Below are positions 1 to 7,973 of a stretch of 14,616 nt of DNA, piece after piece. The notes under the pieces were generated by a model. That model saw nothing but the letters and a program-made list of their open reading frames with translations. It was not told the origin of the DNA and did not search any database. Location: positions 1 through 14,616 of the forward strand of contig JAASTB010000026.1 of the NCBI GenBank assembly GCA_021767625.1, written 5' to 3'. The position numbers and the translations under genes are program-made. How positions within the stretch are numbered: position 1 is the first letter of the stretch; each line of letters opens with the position of its first letter. Source of the DNA: Wenzhouxiangella sp. (GTDB lineage: Bacteria; Pseudomonadota; Gammaproteobacteria; Xanthomonadales; Wenzhouxiangellaceae).

Positions 1-2747
1 ACTGTGCCGTGACCGACCCCGTGGTCGGCTTCGAGGCCGAGTGGGTCTACTACAGCCTGTTCCACGACGTCAGCGAGGACGCGCTCAACTCGCAGCGCAA
101 CGACCTGTCGGTGGCCGGCGCCGATATCTTCAGAATCCACCTGCCCAGCCGAGCCATCGAGCAGCTGACCTTCGGCGAGTTCACCCCCAACACGGGCTCG
201 GGCAACTGGGACGAATCCAATCCGGTCGATCCGCCTTCGGGTCACAACCGCCTCGGTTACGGGATTCTCAACCTCGGCCCGATGCCCCTTCCGGGTGGGC
301 GGCTGGCTTTTACAAGCAGCCGCAACGGCTTCATCCCGACCCGACCGTTCACGACACCGACCATGCAGCTGTTCGTGATGGACGACGACGGCGAGAACGT
401 CGAAGCCATCGCGCCGATGACGCTCGGCAGCGCGCTGCATCCCACGATTCTCAAGGACGGCCGGCTGATGTTTTCCAGCTATGAGTCCCAGGGGCTGCGC
501 GACCGCCGGCTCTGGGGCGTGTGGGCGATACAGCCCGACGGGCGGGCCTGGGAGCCGCTGGTCAGCGCCATGTCCTCGCCCGAGGCCTTCCATTTCATGA
601 CCCAGGTCAGCAGCGGCGACATCGTCGTCGAGGCCTACTACAACATCAACAACAACGGCTTCGGCGCGCTCTATGCCTTTCCGCCGTCGCCGCCGGCCGG
701 CGAGCCCGCTTTCAACAGCTGGGATCCGGATCAGAATCCGCCCATCGACATGACGCCCTCCAACGGCCAGCCGGGCAGCTTCACCATGGCCTACACGCCG
801 CGCGGCTACTACGCGGTCACGCCGATGACGCACCACAACGACGATGCGGCCCCCGTGGGCGACGACGGACAGCGCGTGGGCAAGTTCACGCACCCCTCGG
901 CCGCGCCCGGCAACGACCTCCTGGTGGTCTGGTCGCCGGGGCCGGCCAACGATCTCGATCGCCCGACACCCCAGCCCTACTATGACGCGGGCGTTTACCT
1001 GGTTCCGGATACGGCGCCGGTCTGGCATCCGGACGATCTGGTGCCGCTGGTCGAGGATGCCGGCTTCAATGCGGCCTGGCCGCGCGCGGTGGTGCCCTAC
1101 AGCGCCATCCACGGCGTCGAAGAACCGGCCGAGCTCGAGTGGCTGCCCAACGACGGCAGCGCGCATCCCGAACTGCCGGAGGGCACGCCGCACGGCCTGG
1201 TCGGTAGTTCCAGCCTGTACAAGCGTGAGAGCTTCCCGCACGCCGGCGACGAGGACTTCGACGGACTCGATCCCTTCAACACCTCGCAGAACCGCAACGG
1301 CAGTAATCGGCGCTGGAGCAACTGGTTCTACCAGGGTGCCGATGCCGGCAAGTACGACAACAGCGACATCTGGGCGATCCGCATCCTGGCGATGGAAGGC
1401 ATTCCGGACCGCCGCTACGGGCCCAACGGAAGCAGCACCAACGGTTTCGTCAGCCACGCCAACGAGCGCTTGCGCATCCTCGGCGAGATTCCGGTGCGCA
1501 AGTTCGACCAGGAGGGCGCCCCTGTGCTCGACCCGGAAGGCAACCCCGACACCAGTTTTCTGGCGAAGCTGCCGGCCGACACGCCGTTCACTTTCCAGAC
1601 CATCGACCGCAACGGCATGGTGCTCAACATGTCCCAGACCTGGCACCAGGTCCGGCCCGGCGAGATGCGCGCCGACTGCGGCGGCTGTCACGCCCACAGC
1701 CAGCAACCCCTGGCCTTCGAGTCGACGGCTGCGGCGCAGCCCGGGTTCGAAGTGCCCGACCTGTCGGACGTTACGCCGCTGCTCACGCACGACGAGGCGG
1801 GCGAGCCCGTGCTCGAACAGCGGCCGGAGCGAGTCGTGGACGTGGAGTTCCTGCGCGACGTGCGTCCGATTCTCCAGGATCACTGCGTGCAGTGCCACAA
1901 CGGCGCGCAGAACGCCGGCAATCTCGATCTGGCCGAAACCGCACCGGTCGACGGTTGCAGCTGGAACGTCCCCGACCTGCCGGGCGACTATCGTCGCCTG
2001 GCCGCCGACGAATGCGCCGACTATGGATATCCGCCCGTGATCAGCAACGGTTCATGGCGCCAGACCAACGCCAGTCGTTACGTGCGCAAGTTCCAGAGCC
2101 GCCGCAGCCTGCTGGCCTGGAAGATCTTTGGCCAGCGCCTGGACGGCTGGACCGATTCCGATCACCCCACCGAGTCGGTTCCGGGCGACGCCGGGACATT
2201 GCCGCCCGACGCCGACCCCAACGAGGCCGACCTGGATTTCACCGGCACGATCATGCCGCCGCCCGATTCGGGCGTGCCCCCGCTGACCATCGGCGAGAAG
2301 ATGACCATCGCTCGCTGGATCGATCTGGGCGCGCCCATCGACCTGACATCACAGCTGGGCTACCCGCCGGACCTGGGCTGGTTCATGGATGCCCAGCGGC
2401 CGGTGCTGACGATTGCCAGCCCGCGCCCCGAGCGCACGCCGCAGCCCGTCGATGTCATTCGGGTCGGAGCCGCCGACGCCAACAGCGGCCTGGCGGCCTC
2501 AAGCCTGTCGATCCGTGCCGATTTCCCGGTGCTGGGCCGACCGGCCGGAGCGGAGCTCGTCGACCTGGCGGTGCTGGAGAGCGACGGACGCTGGGTGATC
2601 GCGTTGCCCGAGGGGCTGCCCGGCAACCTGGTCGATGCCCATGTCTTTGCCGAGGTCGCCGACGTGCAGGGCAACATCACGCGGGTCAGCCGCCGATTCC
2701 ACACGACCGCGACGGGCCGGGTCTTCTCCGATAGGTTTCGGCAATGA
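1..2747 (+). CDS. HzsA-like di-heme c-type cytochrome with beta-propeller (5' partial)
   Basis: The reading frame is open to the left edge of the window (first whole codon at 3), so the true start and signal peptide lie upstream; the GTG at 9 is unlikely to be the start because the sequence there already looks mid-domain. About 912 residues are visible. Residues 1-420 (counted from the GTG) contain PD40/WD40-like propeller blades such as MQLFVMDDDG and a block (FHFMTQ...GDIVVEAYYN...NNGFGALYAFP) resembling the middle domain of hydrazine synthase alpha subunits. Two heme c sites follow: CGGCH at residues 557-561 (1677-1691) and CVQCH at 626-630 (1884-1898); the second sits in an FLRDVRPIL context typical of planctomycete-type cytochrome c domains. 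An Ig-like tail (about 800-905) ends in VFSDRFRQ. Covalent heme implies export to the periplasm or surface. The physiological electron partner and substrate are unknown; true hydrazine synthesis is not implied. Confidence 0.85.
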   Translation, partial: CAVTDPVVGFEAEWVYYSLFHDVSEDALNSQRNDLSVAGADIFRIHLPSRAIEQLTFGEFTPNTGSGNWDESNPVDPPSGHNRLGYGILNLGPMPLPGGRLAFTSSRNGFIPTRPFTTPTMQLFVMDDDGENVEAIAPMTLGSALHPTILKDGRLMFSSYESQGLRDRRLWGVWAIQPDGRAWEPLVSAMSSPEAFHFMTQVSSGDIVVEAYYNINNNGFGALYAFPPSPPAGEPAFNSWDPDQNPPIDMTPSNGQPGSFTMAYTPRGYYAVTPMTHHNDDAAPVGDDGQRVGKFTHPSAAPGNDLLVVWSPGPANDLDRPTPQPYYDAGVYLVPDTAPVWHPDDLVPLVEDAGFNAAWPRAVVPYSAIHGVEEPAELEWLPNDGSAHPELPEGTPHGLVGSSSLYKRESFPHAGDEDFDGLDPFNTSQNRNGSNRRWSNWFYQGADAGKYDNSDIWAIRILAMEGIPDRRYGPNGSSTNGFVSHANERLRILGEIPVRKFDQEGAPVLDPEGNPDTSFLAKLPADTPFTFQTIDRNGMVLNMSQTWHQVRPGEMRADCGGCHAHSQQPLAFESTAAAQPGFEVPDLSDVTPLLTHDEAGEPVLEQRPERVVDVEFLRDVRPILQDHCVQCHNGAQNAGNLDLAETAPVDGCSWNVPDLPGDYRRLAADECADYGYPPVISNGSWRQTNASRYVRKFQSRRSLLAWKIFGQRLDGWTDSDHPTESVPGDAGTLPPDADPNEADLDFTGTIMPPPDSGVPPLTIGEKMTIARWIDLGAPIDLTSQLGYPPDLGWFMDAQRPVLTIASPRPERTPQPVDVIRVGAADANSGLAASSLSIRADFPVLGRPAGAELVDLAVLESDGRWVIALPEGLPGNLVDAHVFAEVADVQGNITRVSRRFHTTATGRVFSDRFRQ

Positions 2748-2749
2748 CC

Positions 2750-2783
2750 GTGATTGATCCTTGCGCGGGCTTTCTAATGTAAA
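2750..2783 (+). promoter_or_regulatory. Possible sigma-70 promoter for the hybrid sensor gene
   Basis: Two overlapping candidates lie just after the preceding stop codon. One has a -10 hexamer TCTAAT (2773-2778, 5/6 to consensus) 17 bp from a weak -35 GTGATT (2750-2755). The other is TTGATC (2754-2759) with an 18 bp spacer to TGTAAA (2778-2783). This short AT-richer patch stands out in GC-rich surroundings. Neither is strong, and read-through from the upstream cytochrome gene is also possible because I see no terminator in the 136-base gap. Confidence 0.35.
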
Positions 2784-2866
2784 CTGTCTCCATCTTATGA
2801 AGTCGGCAGGGCAGGGTGGCCAGGCTCGCCCGGATCCCGGTCGAATACTGGAGCAGGGCATCGGTT

Positions 2867-2874
2867 GGAGGGGG
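2867..2874 (+). promoter_or_regulatory. Ribosome binding site that decides the TTG start at 2884
   Basis: GGAGGGGG lies 9 bases before a TTG codon at 2884. The codons after it encode a clear signal peptide (LRTFLRAAILVALLGSIEAGA). The upstream in-frame choices, TTG at 2761 and ATG at 2797, have no Shine-Dalgarno sequence and would put about 30-40 polar residues ahead of the signal peptide. Confidence 0.65.
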
Positions 2875-2883
2875 CTGGCCGAC

Positions 2884-5800
2884 TTGAATCTACGAACGTT
2901 CTTGCGGGCGGCGATCCTAGTGGCGCTGCTCGGCAGCATCGAAGCCGGGGCCTACCCGGAAGTCCGCTTCGAACACCTCTCGCTGGAGCACGGCCTTGCC
3001 CAGTCTGCCGTGCAGGACATGGTCAGCGACGAGCTGGGTTACATGTGGTTCGGAACCCAGTTCGGGCTGAGCCGTTATGACGGCTACGGGTTCCGCAATT
3101 TCCGACACGACCCGGACGACCCGACGACGCTGAGCAACAGCCGGATCCAGTCGCTCTTGCGTTGCCACGACGGCTCGCTGTTGATCGGCACGCGATCCGG
3201 GCTCAACAGGCTGGATCCCGAAACCCTGAGCATCGAGCGGATTCGTTTGTCCGGGGCCGACCTGCCGGGGGCGGACCGGGACCAGCCGCAGATCCGGGCG
3301 ATGGCCGAGGACGCCTCGGGCAATCTCGTGGTTCAGACCGTGCGCGGCGTCCTGCACTACGACCGACGCAGCAACCGCCTGCTTCCGCTTTCCTTCGACC
3401 AGCCCGTGCTCGAGCGCGCGAGCGGCATTCCCATCAGCGACCGGCAGGGGCGTGTGTGGCTGTACAACAGTCACGGGCTGTGGCGATTCGAAGCCGAAGT
3501 GCCCCGGCTGCGGCGGGTGCTGGTCAATCCCATCGGAGAGCAGGAGGTGCGGCAGCACTCGATCGTCCTCATGCCATCCGGCCAGTTGGCGCTGGCCGGT
3601 CGGGACGGCGTCGTGCTCTTCGACCCCGAGGACGAGGCGGTCGTGGACCGACTTCGCCCCAGCGAACACGGGCACGAGGACGACTGGGTGCCGGCGCTGG
3701 CCGCCGATCCGAACGGTTCCCTGTGGTTGCTGACCCGCGAGTCCCTCGTTCAGACCGATCCGGAGTCCGGCGAATGGCGAAGCTGGATGCGCCGCTGGAA
3801 TCCGGAGCAGGCCGCCAGCCAGCTTGAGTACCAGATCGAGATTGCCCACGACTGGCAGGGCTATATCTGGATCGGCCTGCCGGAGGGAATCGGGCTATAC
3901 CATCCGGACGACGACAGCTTCCGCGTTCTGCGTCACGATCCCAGTCGGCCGTCGTCACTGAACGCCTCGCCCTGGTCCGCGGTTTACAACGTCTACGTGG
4001 ATGACTTCGGCACCGTCTGGGTCGGCGGTGGCCTGGGCGGGCTGTCGCGATTCGCGCCGCAGAGCGCACGTTTCGAGCACGTCATGGACGACTCCAGCAG
4101 CGAATACTACGGCGTCGACAATGTCGTGCGCGCTGTTCTCGAAACCGAAAGCGAAGGACGCCGGTTCCTGTGGACCGGACTGAGCGTCAGCGGGATCCGG
4201 GTGTGGGAGCGGCGAGGTGGGGCCTACAGCCGGATCGCCGCGGAACTGCACACGCTTGCGCCGCGGCAGCGGGTCCTCCCGGACAATGCCGTATGGGAGC
4301 TCAAGCAGCACCCGCTGACCGGGGATGTCTGGGCGGGAACCAGCGAGGGCCTCGCCGTGGTTTCCGGGGTCGATTTCACGGTCAGGTCGCGACACCGGTT
4401 CCAGATCGACGGCGACCAGCCCCGCATCAAGGCCATGGAGTTCTCCGACGATGGGCGAACGCTCTGGGCAGCGGGCAGCCGCAAACTGATGACCTTCGAG
4501 GTTGCCGCCGACGGCGGAAAGATCGAGCTTCGCGATGTGCTGTCAATTGCGCCCCCGGGCGACGATGAACTGGAGCACGCCATCTTCGACATGATCCGTC
4601 TGCGCTCCGGCGAGCTTCTCGTCGGCACACGCCGCGGGATCGTGCTCTGGGATCCGGCCGACGGGAGTCTGCTGCGCAACCATCCGGCGGGACGGCCCGG
4701 CGAGCACCCGCGCAACTTCATTTTCGGGCTGGCGCAGACCGAAGACGGTCGCTTGTGGCTGGGCAGCGAACAGGGCGGGCTGGCTCACGGCAACCTGCTC
4801 GAGGGGCGCTTCATGGACTGGCACTGGCACGATCGCAGCAACGGCCTTCCGGACAATACCGTCTATGCCATCCTGCCCTCGCGGGGCGGTCGGCTCTGGC
4901 TAAGCAGCAATCGCGGCCTGATACGCTTCAATCCGGCAACCGGAATTTCGCGGCATTTCACGCTCGGAGACGGCCTGCAGGCGCTGGAGTTCAACAATAC
5001 GGTCGCAACGGTCGGAGCCAGCGGCCTGTTCTATTTCGGCGGGATCAAGGGTGTCAACGTATTCCGGCCGGCCGACATCGAGCTGCATCCCGATCCCCCC
5101 CGCGTCTACCTTCAGCGTGCCGAGATCGATCGCGAGCCCCTCCCGATCGACGCCTCCGAAACCGTGTCGGCGACGACGCCGCACGATCGCAACTCGCTCG
5201 AACTCGCCTTCGTCGGGCTGCATTTTTCGGAACCGTCCCGCAATCAGTATGCCTATCGGCTCGTCGGCATCGACAGTGAATGGATCAGCACCGACTCGGT
5301 GCGACCGGTGCGCTACCCCGATCTTCCGCCGGGCGATTATCGTTTCGTGGTCAGGGCGGCCAACAGCGACGGGGTCTGGTCCGAGGCGCGCGATCTCCTG
5401 ACCGTCCGGGTGGCGTCGCCGCCCTGGCTGTCGGCGTGGGCGTTCTCTCTCTACGTCGCCGTTGTGGCGATGCTGATCAGCGGCTTCCTGCTCGCCGAGC
5501 GCAAGCGCCGGCGGCGGCTCGAGCAGGTCGTGGCAACCCGGACGCGCGAGCTGCGGGAGCAGAAGGATCTGGTCGATCGCCAGGCGGGCGAAGTCGAAGA
5601 AGTCCTGAAAACGCGAACCACCCTGTTCGCGAATATCTCGCACGAGTTCCGGACCCCGCTGACCCTGATCGAAGCGAGCATCGACCGGCTTGCGCGCAAT
5701 CCCGAGGATACCGGCGCGGTGATGGCCGCTCGCCGGTATCTCCGGCGTCTCCTCCGCCTGGTCGACCAGCTCCTCAACCTGTCGCGGCTCCAGTCCACGC

Positions 5801-7206
5801 GCGAACAGCCCGCACCGGACCCGTGGTCGATCGACCAGGTCGTCGCGATGACCGTCGAAGCCTTCCGGCCGCTGGCCGACCAGCGCGGCATCGGCCTCGA
5901 AACGTCGATCGACGGCCGCTGGCTGACCCAGTGCCATCAGGCCGACGTCGAGCGTATCCTGCTCAACCTCATCGGCAACGCGCTTAAGTACTGCCCGCCG
6001 GGCTCCAGCGTGCGAGTGTCGGTCGGCGACGGAGAGAGCGGTGTCCTGATCACGGTCAGTGACGACGGCCCCGGTATCGCCGACGGCCAGAAAGACCTGA
6101 TCTTCGAGCGATTCAGCCGCATGCCGGCGCACGAACACGGCCGCATCGAAGGTGCCGGAATCGGCCTGACGCTGGTTCGCGAGGCCGCCCGTGCCAACGG
6201 CGGAAGCGTGGAAGTGATCAGCGATGCGGGGCAGGGCGCCGAATTCCGGGTCCGCTTGCCGGCCTGGCGCGGGCACATGGAAGGTGCGCCGGTCGACCAG
6301 CTGGCCGGACAGCGGCTGGAGCTGGAGCTGGAGTCGCTGGAACCGGAGATTCCCGGCGTTTCCCGCGGCGGCGAGGCGCAGACCAGCGACGCCGCACCCG
6401 GTCGTTTCGGCACAGCCCTCGTCGCCGAGGACAACCAGGATCTCCGGCAGCATCTGGCCGAAGCCCTGGCCGGCGATTGGCAGGTCCTGGAGGCCCGCGA
6501 CGGCACGGAGGCCCTGCGCCTGGCCCGGGAGCGCCTTCCGGACGTGGTCGTGAGCGACATCATGATGCCGCGCATGGATGGGCTGGAGATGCTCAAGCGC
6601 CTGCGCGAAGATATCCGGACCAGCCACCTGCCGGTGCTGCTGCTTACCGCCAGGCAGGACGAGGCGACCCGGCTCCAGGGATTCTCGCTCAGCGCAGATG
6701 ATTTCCTGGCCAAGCCCTTCAACCCGGCCGAGCTGAGGCTGCGTCTGAGGCGTATGGCCGACATTCGCGCACGCGTACAGGCGCGCCTGTGGCGGCAGAT
6801 GGACACATCCGGAAGAAGCCTCGAAAACACCGATTCCTTCGAGGAGCACGACTTGCCGGACCTGTCCGAGAGGGACGAGCAACTCCTTGCACGGGTGCGC
6901 AACTGGCTCGAAGCCAATTTCGAGGATCCCGAAGCCGGCGTCGCCGAACTGGCGGAGTTCGTGGCCATGGAACAGCGCACCCTGCAGCGCAAGCTCAAGG
7001 CGCTCACCGGACGAAGCCCGGCGGCGCACCTGCAGAGCTATCGCCTGGAGCGAGCTCGCCGCCTGCTGGTGGAAACCAGCCGGCCCGTGCAGGACATCGC
7101 TTTCAGCTGCGGTTTCTCGAGCCCACAGTATTTCTCACGCGTGTTCGCGCAGCAGGAAGGTCTCTCCCCGTCGAAATGGCGAAGACGGCAGACAGGATCG
7201 GCCTGA
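2884..7206 (+). CDS. Hybrid two-component system (periplasmic propeller sensor, kinase, receiver, AraC output)
   Basis: One protein of 1440 residues from the TTG start chosen by its ribosome binding site. Order: signal peptide (1-23); 14 Reg_prop-type repeats from MWFGTQFGLSRYD (about 54) to LWLSSNRGLIRFN (about 671), enough for two seven-bladed propellers; Y_Y_Y domain (about 770-842); one membrane helix (about 853-872); an Arg-rich coiled coil; HisKA with phospho-acceptor His920 in NISHEFRTPL; HATPase with N box NLIGNALKY, DDGPGI (about 1060) and GAGIGLTL; receiver domain with acceptor Asp1225 in VVSDIMMPRMDG and a later Lys in AKPF; AraC-type HTH (about 1333-1440). All catalytic residues are present, so it should be active. 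The family binds a periplasmic ligand and directly activates target promoters; in Bacteroidetes the ligands are usually oligosaccharides. No glycan genes are adjacent here, so its ligand and targets are unknown. The upstream cytochrome gene is a possible target. Confidence 0.93.
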   Translation: MNLRTFLRAAILVALLGSIEAGAYPEVRFEHLSLEHGLAQSAVQDMVSDELGYMWFGTQFGLSRYDGYGFRNFRHDPDDPTTLSNSRIQSLLRCHDGSLLIGTRSGLNRLDPETLSIERIRLSGADLPGADRDQPQIRAMAEDASGNLVVQTVRGVLHYDRRSNRLLPLSFDQPVLERASGIPISDRQGRVWLYNSHGLWRFEAEVPRLRRVLVNPIGEQEVRQHSIVLMPSGQLALAGRDGVVLFDPEDEAVVDRLRPSEHGHEDDWVPALAADPNGSLWLLTRESLVQTDPESGEWRSWMRRWNPEQAASQLEYQIEIAHDWQGYIWIGLPEGIGLYHPDDDSFRVLRHDPSRPSSLNASPWSAVYNVYVDDFGTVWVGGGLGGLSRFAPQSARFEHVMDDSSSEYYGVDNVVRAVLETESEGRRFLWTGLSVSGIRVWERRGGAYSRIAAELHTLAPRQRVLPDNAVWELKQHPLTGDVWAGTSEGLAVVSGVDFTVRSRHRFQIDGDQPRIKAMEFSDDGRTLWAAGSRKLMTFEVAADGGKIELRDVLSIAPPGDDELEHAIFDMIRLRSGELLVGTRRGIVLWDPADGSLLRNHPAGRPGEHPRNFIFGLAQTEDGRLWLGSEQGGLAHGNLLEGRFMDWHWHDRSNGLPDNTVYAILPSRGGRLWLSSNRGLIRFNPATGISRHFTLGDGLQALEFNNTVATVGASGLFYFGGIKGVNVFRPADIELHPDPPRVYLQRAEIDREPLPIDASETVSATTPHDRNSLELAFVGLHFSEPSRNQYAYRLVGIDSEWISTDSVRPVRYPDLPPGDYRFVVRAANSDGVWSEARDLLTVRVASPPWLSAWAFSLYVAVVAMLISGFLLAERKRRRRLEQVVATRTRELREQKDLVDRQAGEVEEVLKTRTTLFANISHEFRTPLTLIEASIDRLARNPEDTGAVMAARRYLRRLLRLVDQLLNLSRLQSTREQPAPDPWSIDQVVAMTVEAFRPLADQRGIGLETSIDGRWLTQCHQADVERILLNLIGNALKYCPPGSSVRVSVGDGESGVLITVSDDGPGIADGQKDLIFERFSRMPAHEHGRIEGAGIGLTLVREAARANGGSVEVISDAGQGAEFRVRLPAWRGHMEGAPVDQLAGQRLELELESLEPEIPGVSRGGEAQTSDAAPGRFGTALVAEDNQDLRQHLAEALAGDWQVLEARDGTEALRLARERLPDVVVSDIMMPRMDGLEMLKRLREDIRTSHLPVLLLTARQDEATRLQGFSLSADDFLAKPFNPAELRLRLRRMADIRARVQARLWRQMDTSGRSLENTDSFEEHDLPDLSERDEQLLARVRNWLEANFEDPEAGVAELAEFVAMEQRTLQRKLKALTGRSPAAHLQSYRLERARRLLVETSRPVQDIAFSCGFSSPQYFSRVFAQQEGLSPSKWRRRQTGSA

Positions 7207-7226
7207 TTCGAAGGATTGTCGGCCTA

Positions 7227-7254
7227 GTGCAACCAAAGGTCGGTTTTGTGCAAG
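7227..7254. repeat. Direct repeat of GTGCAA with 22-base period
   Basis: GTGCAA occurs at 7227-7232 and again at 7249-7254, a start-to-start distance of 22 bases, close to two helical turns. Direct repeats spaced this way are typical binding sites of AraC-family dimers. They sit 20 bases after the stop of the AraC-output sensor kinase. Six-base repeats can arise by chance, so this is weak evidence. Confidence 0.3.
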
Positions 7255-7287
7255 TCCCCCGAGAAACAGGAAGTTAGGATACTTTTG

Positions 7288-7304
7288 CATGCAGAGTCTG
7301 CATG
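7288..7304. promoter_or_regulatory. 17-base perfect palindrome, operator-like
   Basis: CATGCAGAGTCTGCATG has two 8-base arms that are exact inverted complements around a single central G. As DNA it resembles a binding site for a dimeric repressor. As RNA it would form a 6-7 bp hairpin, the first stem of the candidate structured RNA. Which role applies cannot be told from sequence alone. Confidence 0.45.
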
Positions 7305-7393
7305 AACCGTCATGCGGGCTTGCGTGATGCGCGCGATGGTCCTTCGGGACCGTCCCACTGGCAGGTGGGGGGCGTACGGGAAGGGGAAAAGGA

Positions 7394-7427
7394 GTGCCGG
7401 CGCTCGTGAGGGCGCCGGCGTTTCTTT
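7394..7427 (+). terminator. Intrinsic terminator, possibly bidirectional
   Basis: GCCGGCGC (7396-7403) pairs perfectly with GCGCCGGC (7412-7419). The stem can extend by T-G and C-G pairs to close on a GTGA (GNRA-type) loop at 7406-7409. It is followed by TTTCTTT (7421-7427). On the minus strand the hairpin lies about 32 bases past the DUF4442 stop codon and is followed by a short T run (complement of 7387-7390), so it may also end the minus-strand operon. Confidence 0.85.
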
Positions 7428-7451
7428 ATCCCGGACTTGCCGGATCCGGTT

Positions 7452-7973
7452 CTATTCTTCGGTCACTCGTTTCCGGCGCTTGCGGCGGATGTAGAGGGTG
7501 CGGGTTGCGTGCGAGACCACATCTCCTTCTTCGTCGACGATGTCGACCGCCAGGGTGGGCTCGAACTTCCGGCCGCCGACGGTCGCCTCGCGGATCTCGG
7601 CCAGAAAGGTCTCGTCGATCCGGAAATCCGCCCGCACCCGGCCGCGACCGGGCTTGCGGTAGTCGATCGTGCCGAACTTGTCCCACACGATGTACTCCGG
7701 CCCCAGATTCTTCATGACCATCAGCATGTAGAACGGATCGGTCATGGCCGACAGGCTGCCGCCGAAATGCGTGCCGACGTAGTTGCGGTTGTAGAAGCGC
7801 AGTTTCATGTCGACCACGATATGGCGGAAATCGGGGGAGATGCTGCGCACGCAGATGCCGGTGCCCAGGTAGGGCGGGTACAGGTTGAACAGCAGTCGCA
7901 TCGTGAAGGCGTTCAAGAGGCTTCCTTTCCGTTTCCCGGGCACGGCGACGGTCGTCGCGGCGCTCGACATCAT
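7452..7973 (-). CDS. DUF4442-family hotdog-fold protein (thioesterase-like)
   Basis: A 173-residue protein. The central signature N-x2-VGTHFGGSLSAMTDPFYMLM (residues 64-85) matches the DUF4442 family, which adopts the hotdog fold of acyl-CoA thioesterases and is often annotated as a possible thioesterase; no substrate is known. Residues 96-162 are strand-rich, ending in a very basic tail (RRKRRKRV). The start chosen is the ATG at 7973, which overlaps the TGA of the upstream methyltransferase as ATGA, with an AAGG element about ten bases upstream; a second ATG follows immediately. The frame stays open further upstream to 8108, but that part reads through the methyltransferase gene and shows no family similarity. 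Translational coupling suggests the two proteins act together. The acidic/His catalytic residues of classical thioesterases are not obvious to me, so enzymatic activity is unproven. Confidence 0.85.
   Translation of the reverse strand: MMSSAATTVAVPGKRKGSLLNAFTMRLLFNLYPPYLGTGICVRSISPDFRHIVVDMKLRFYNRNYVGTHFGGSLSAMTDPFYMLMVMKNLGPEYIVWDKFGTIDYRKPGRGRVRADFRIDETFLAEIREATVGGRKFEPTLAVDIVDEEGDVVSHATRTLYIRRKRRKRVTEE

Larger units (their letters stand above)
7286..7427 (+). ncRNA. Candidate structured small RNA or 3' UTR ending in an intrinsic terminator
   Basis: This interval has no credible coding frame but holds successive hairpins when read as + strand RNA. They are: CATGCAG/CTGCATG (7288-7304); CGTCATGC/GCGTGATG (7308-7315 with 7322-7329, one internal wobble pair); an 8 bp stem capped by a UUCG tetraloop (7335-7354, core GGTCC TTCG GGACC); CCCAC/GTGGG (7354-7358 with 7365-7369, sharing one base with the previous stem); a purine-rich unpaired stretch (7376-7394); then a terminator hairpin. 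No + strand gene follows for 1.7 kb, so it is not a leader. It could be an independent small RNA or the 3' end of the sensor-kinase transcript. The 5' end is uncertain: TAGGAT (7275-7280) is a possible -10 but lacks a good -35. I do not recognise it as a known RNA family. Confidence 0.4.

Noticed and set aside
1..2747. Functional hydrazine synthase (anammox)
   Set aside because: Beta and gamma subunit genes are not adjacent on the visible side and the other genes do not point to an anammox planctomycete; only the fold-level resemblance is claimed.
4900..7029. A 709-residue open frame on the minus strand, opposite the sensor kinase
   Set aside because: It lies entirely antisense to a gene with intact kinase, receiver and AraC motifs, has no recognisable domain, and long antisense frames are expected at this GC content.
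7207..7451. Known riboswitch, cobalamin element or group II intron remnant in the gap
   Set aside because: A CCACTGG segment and a CATGAACCGT segment looked suggestive, but the conserved cores of these RNAs are not present and no gene follows on the same strand.
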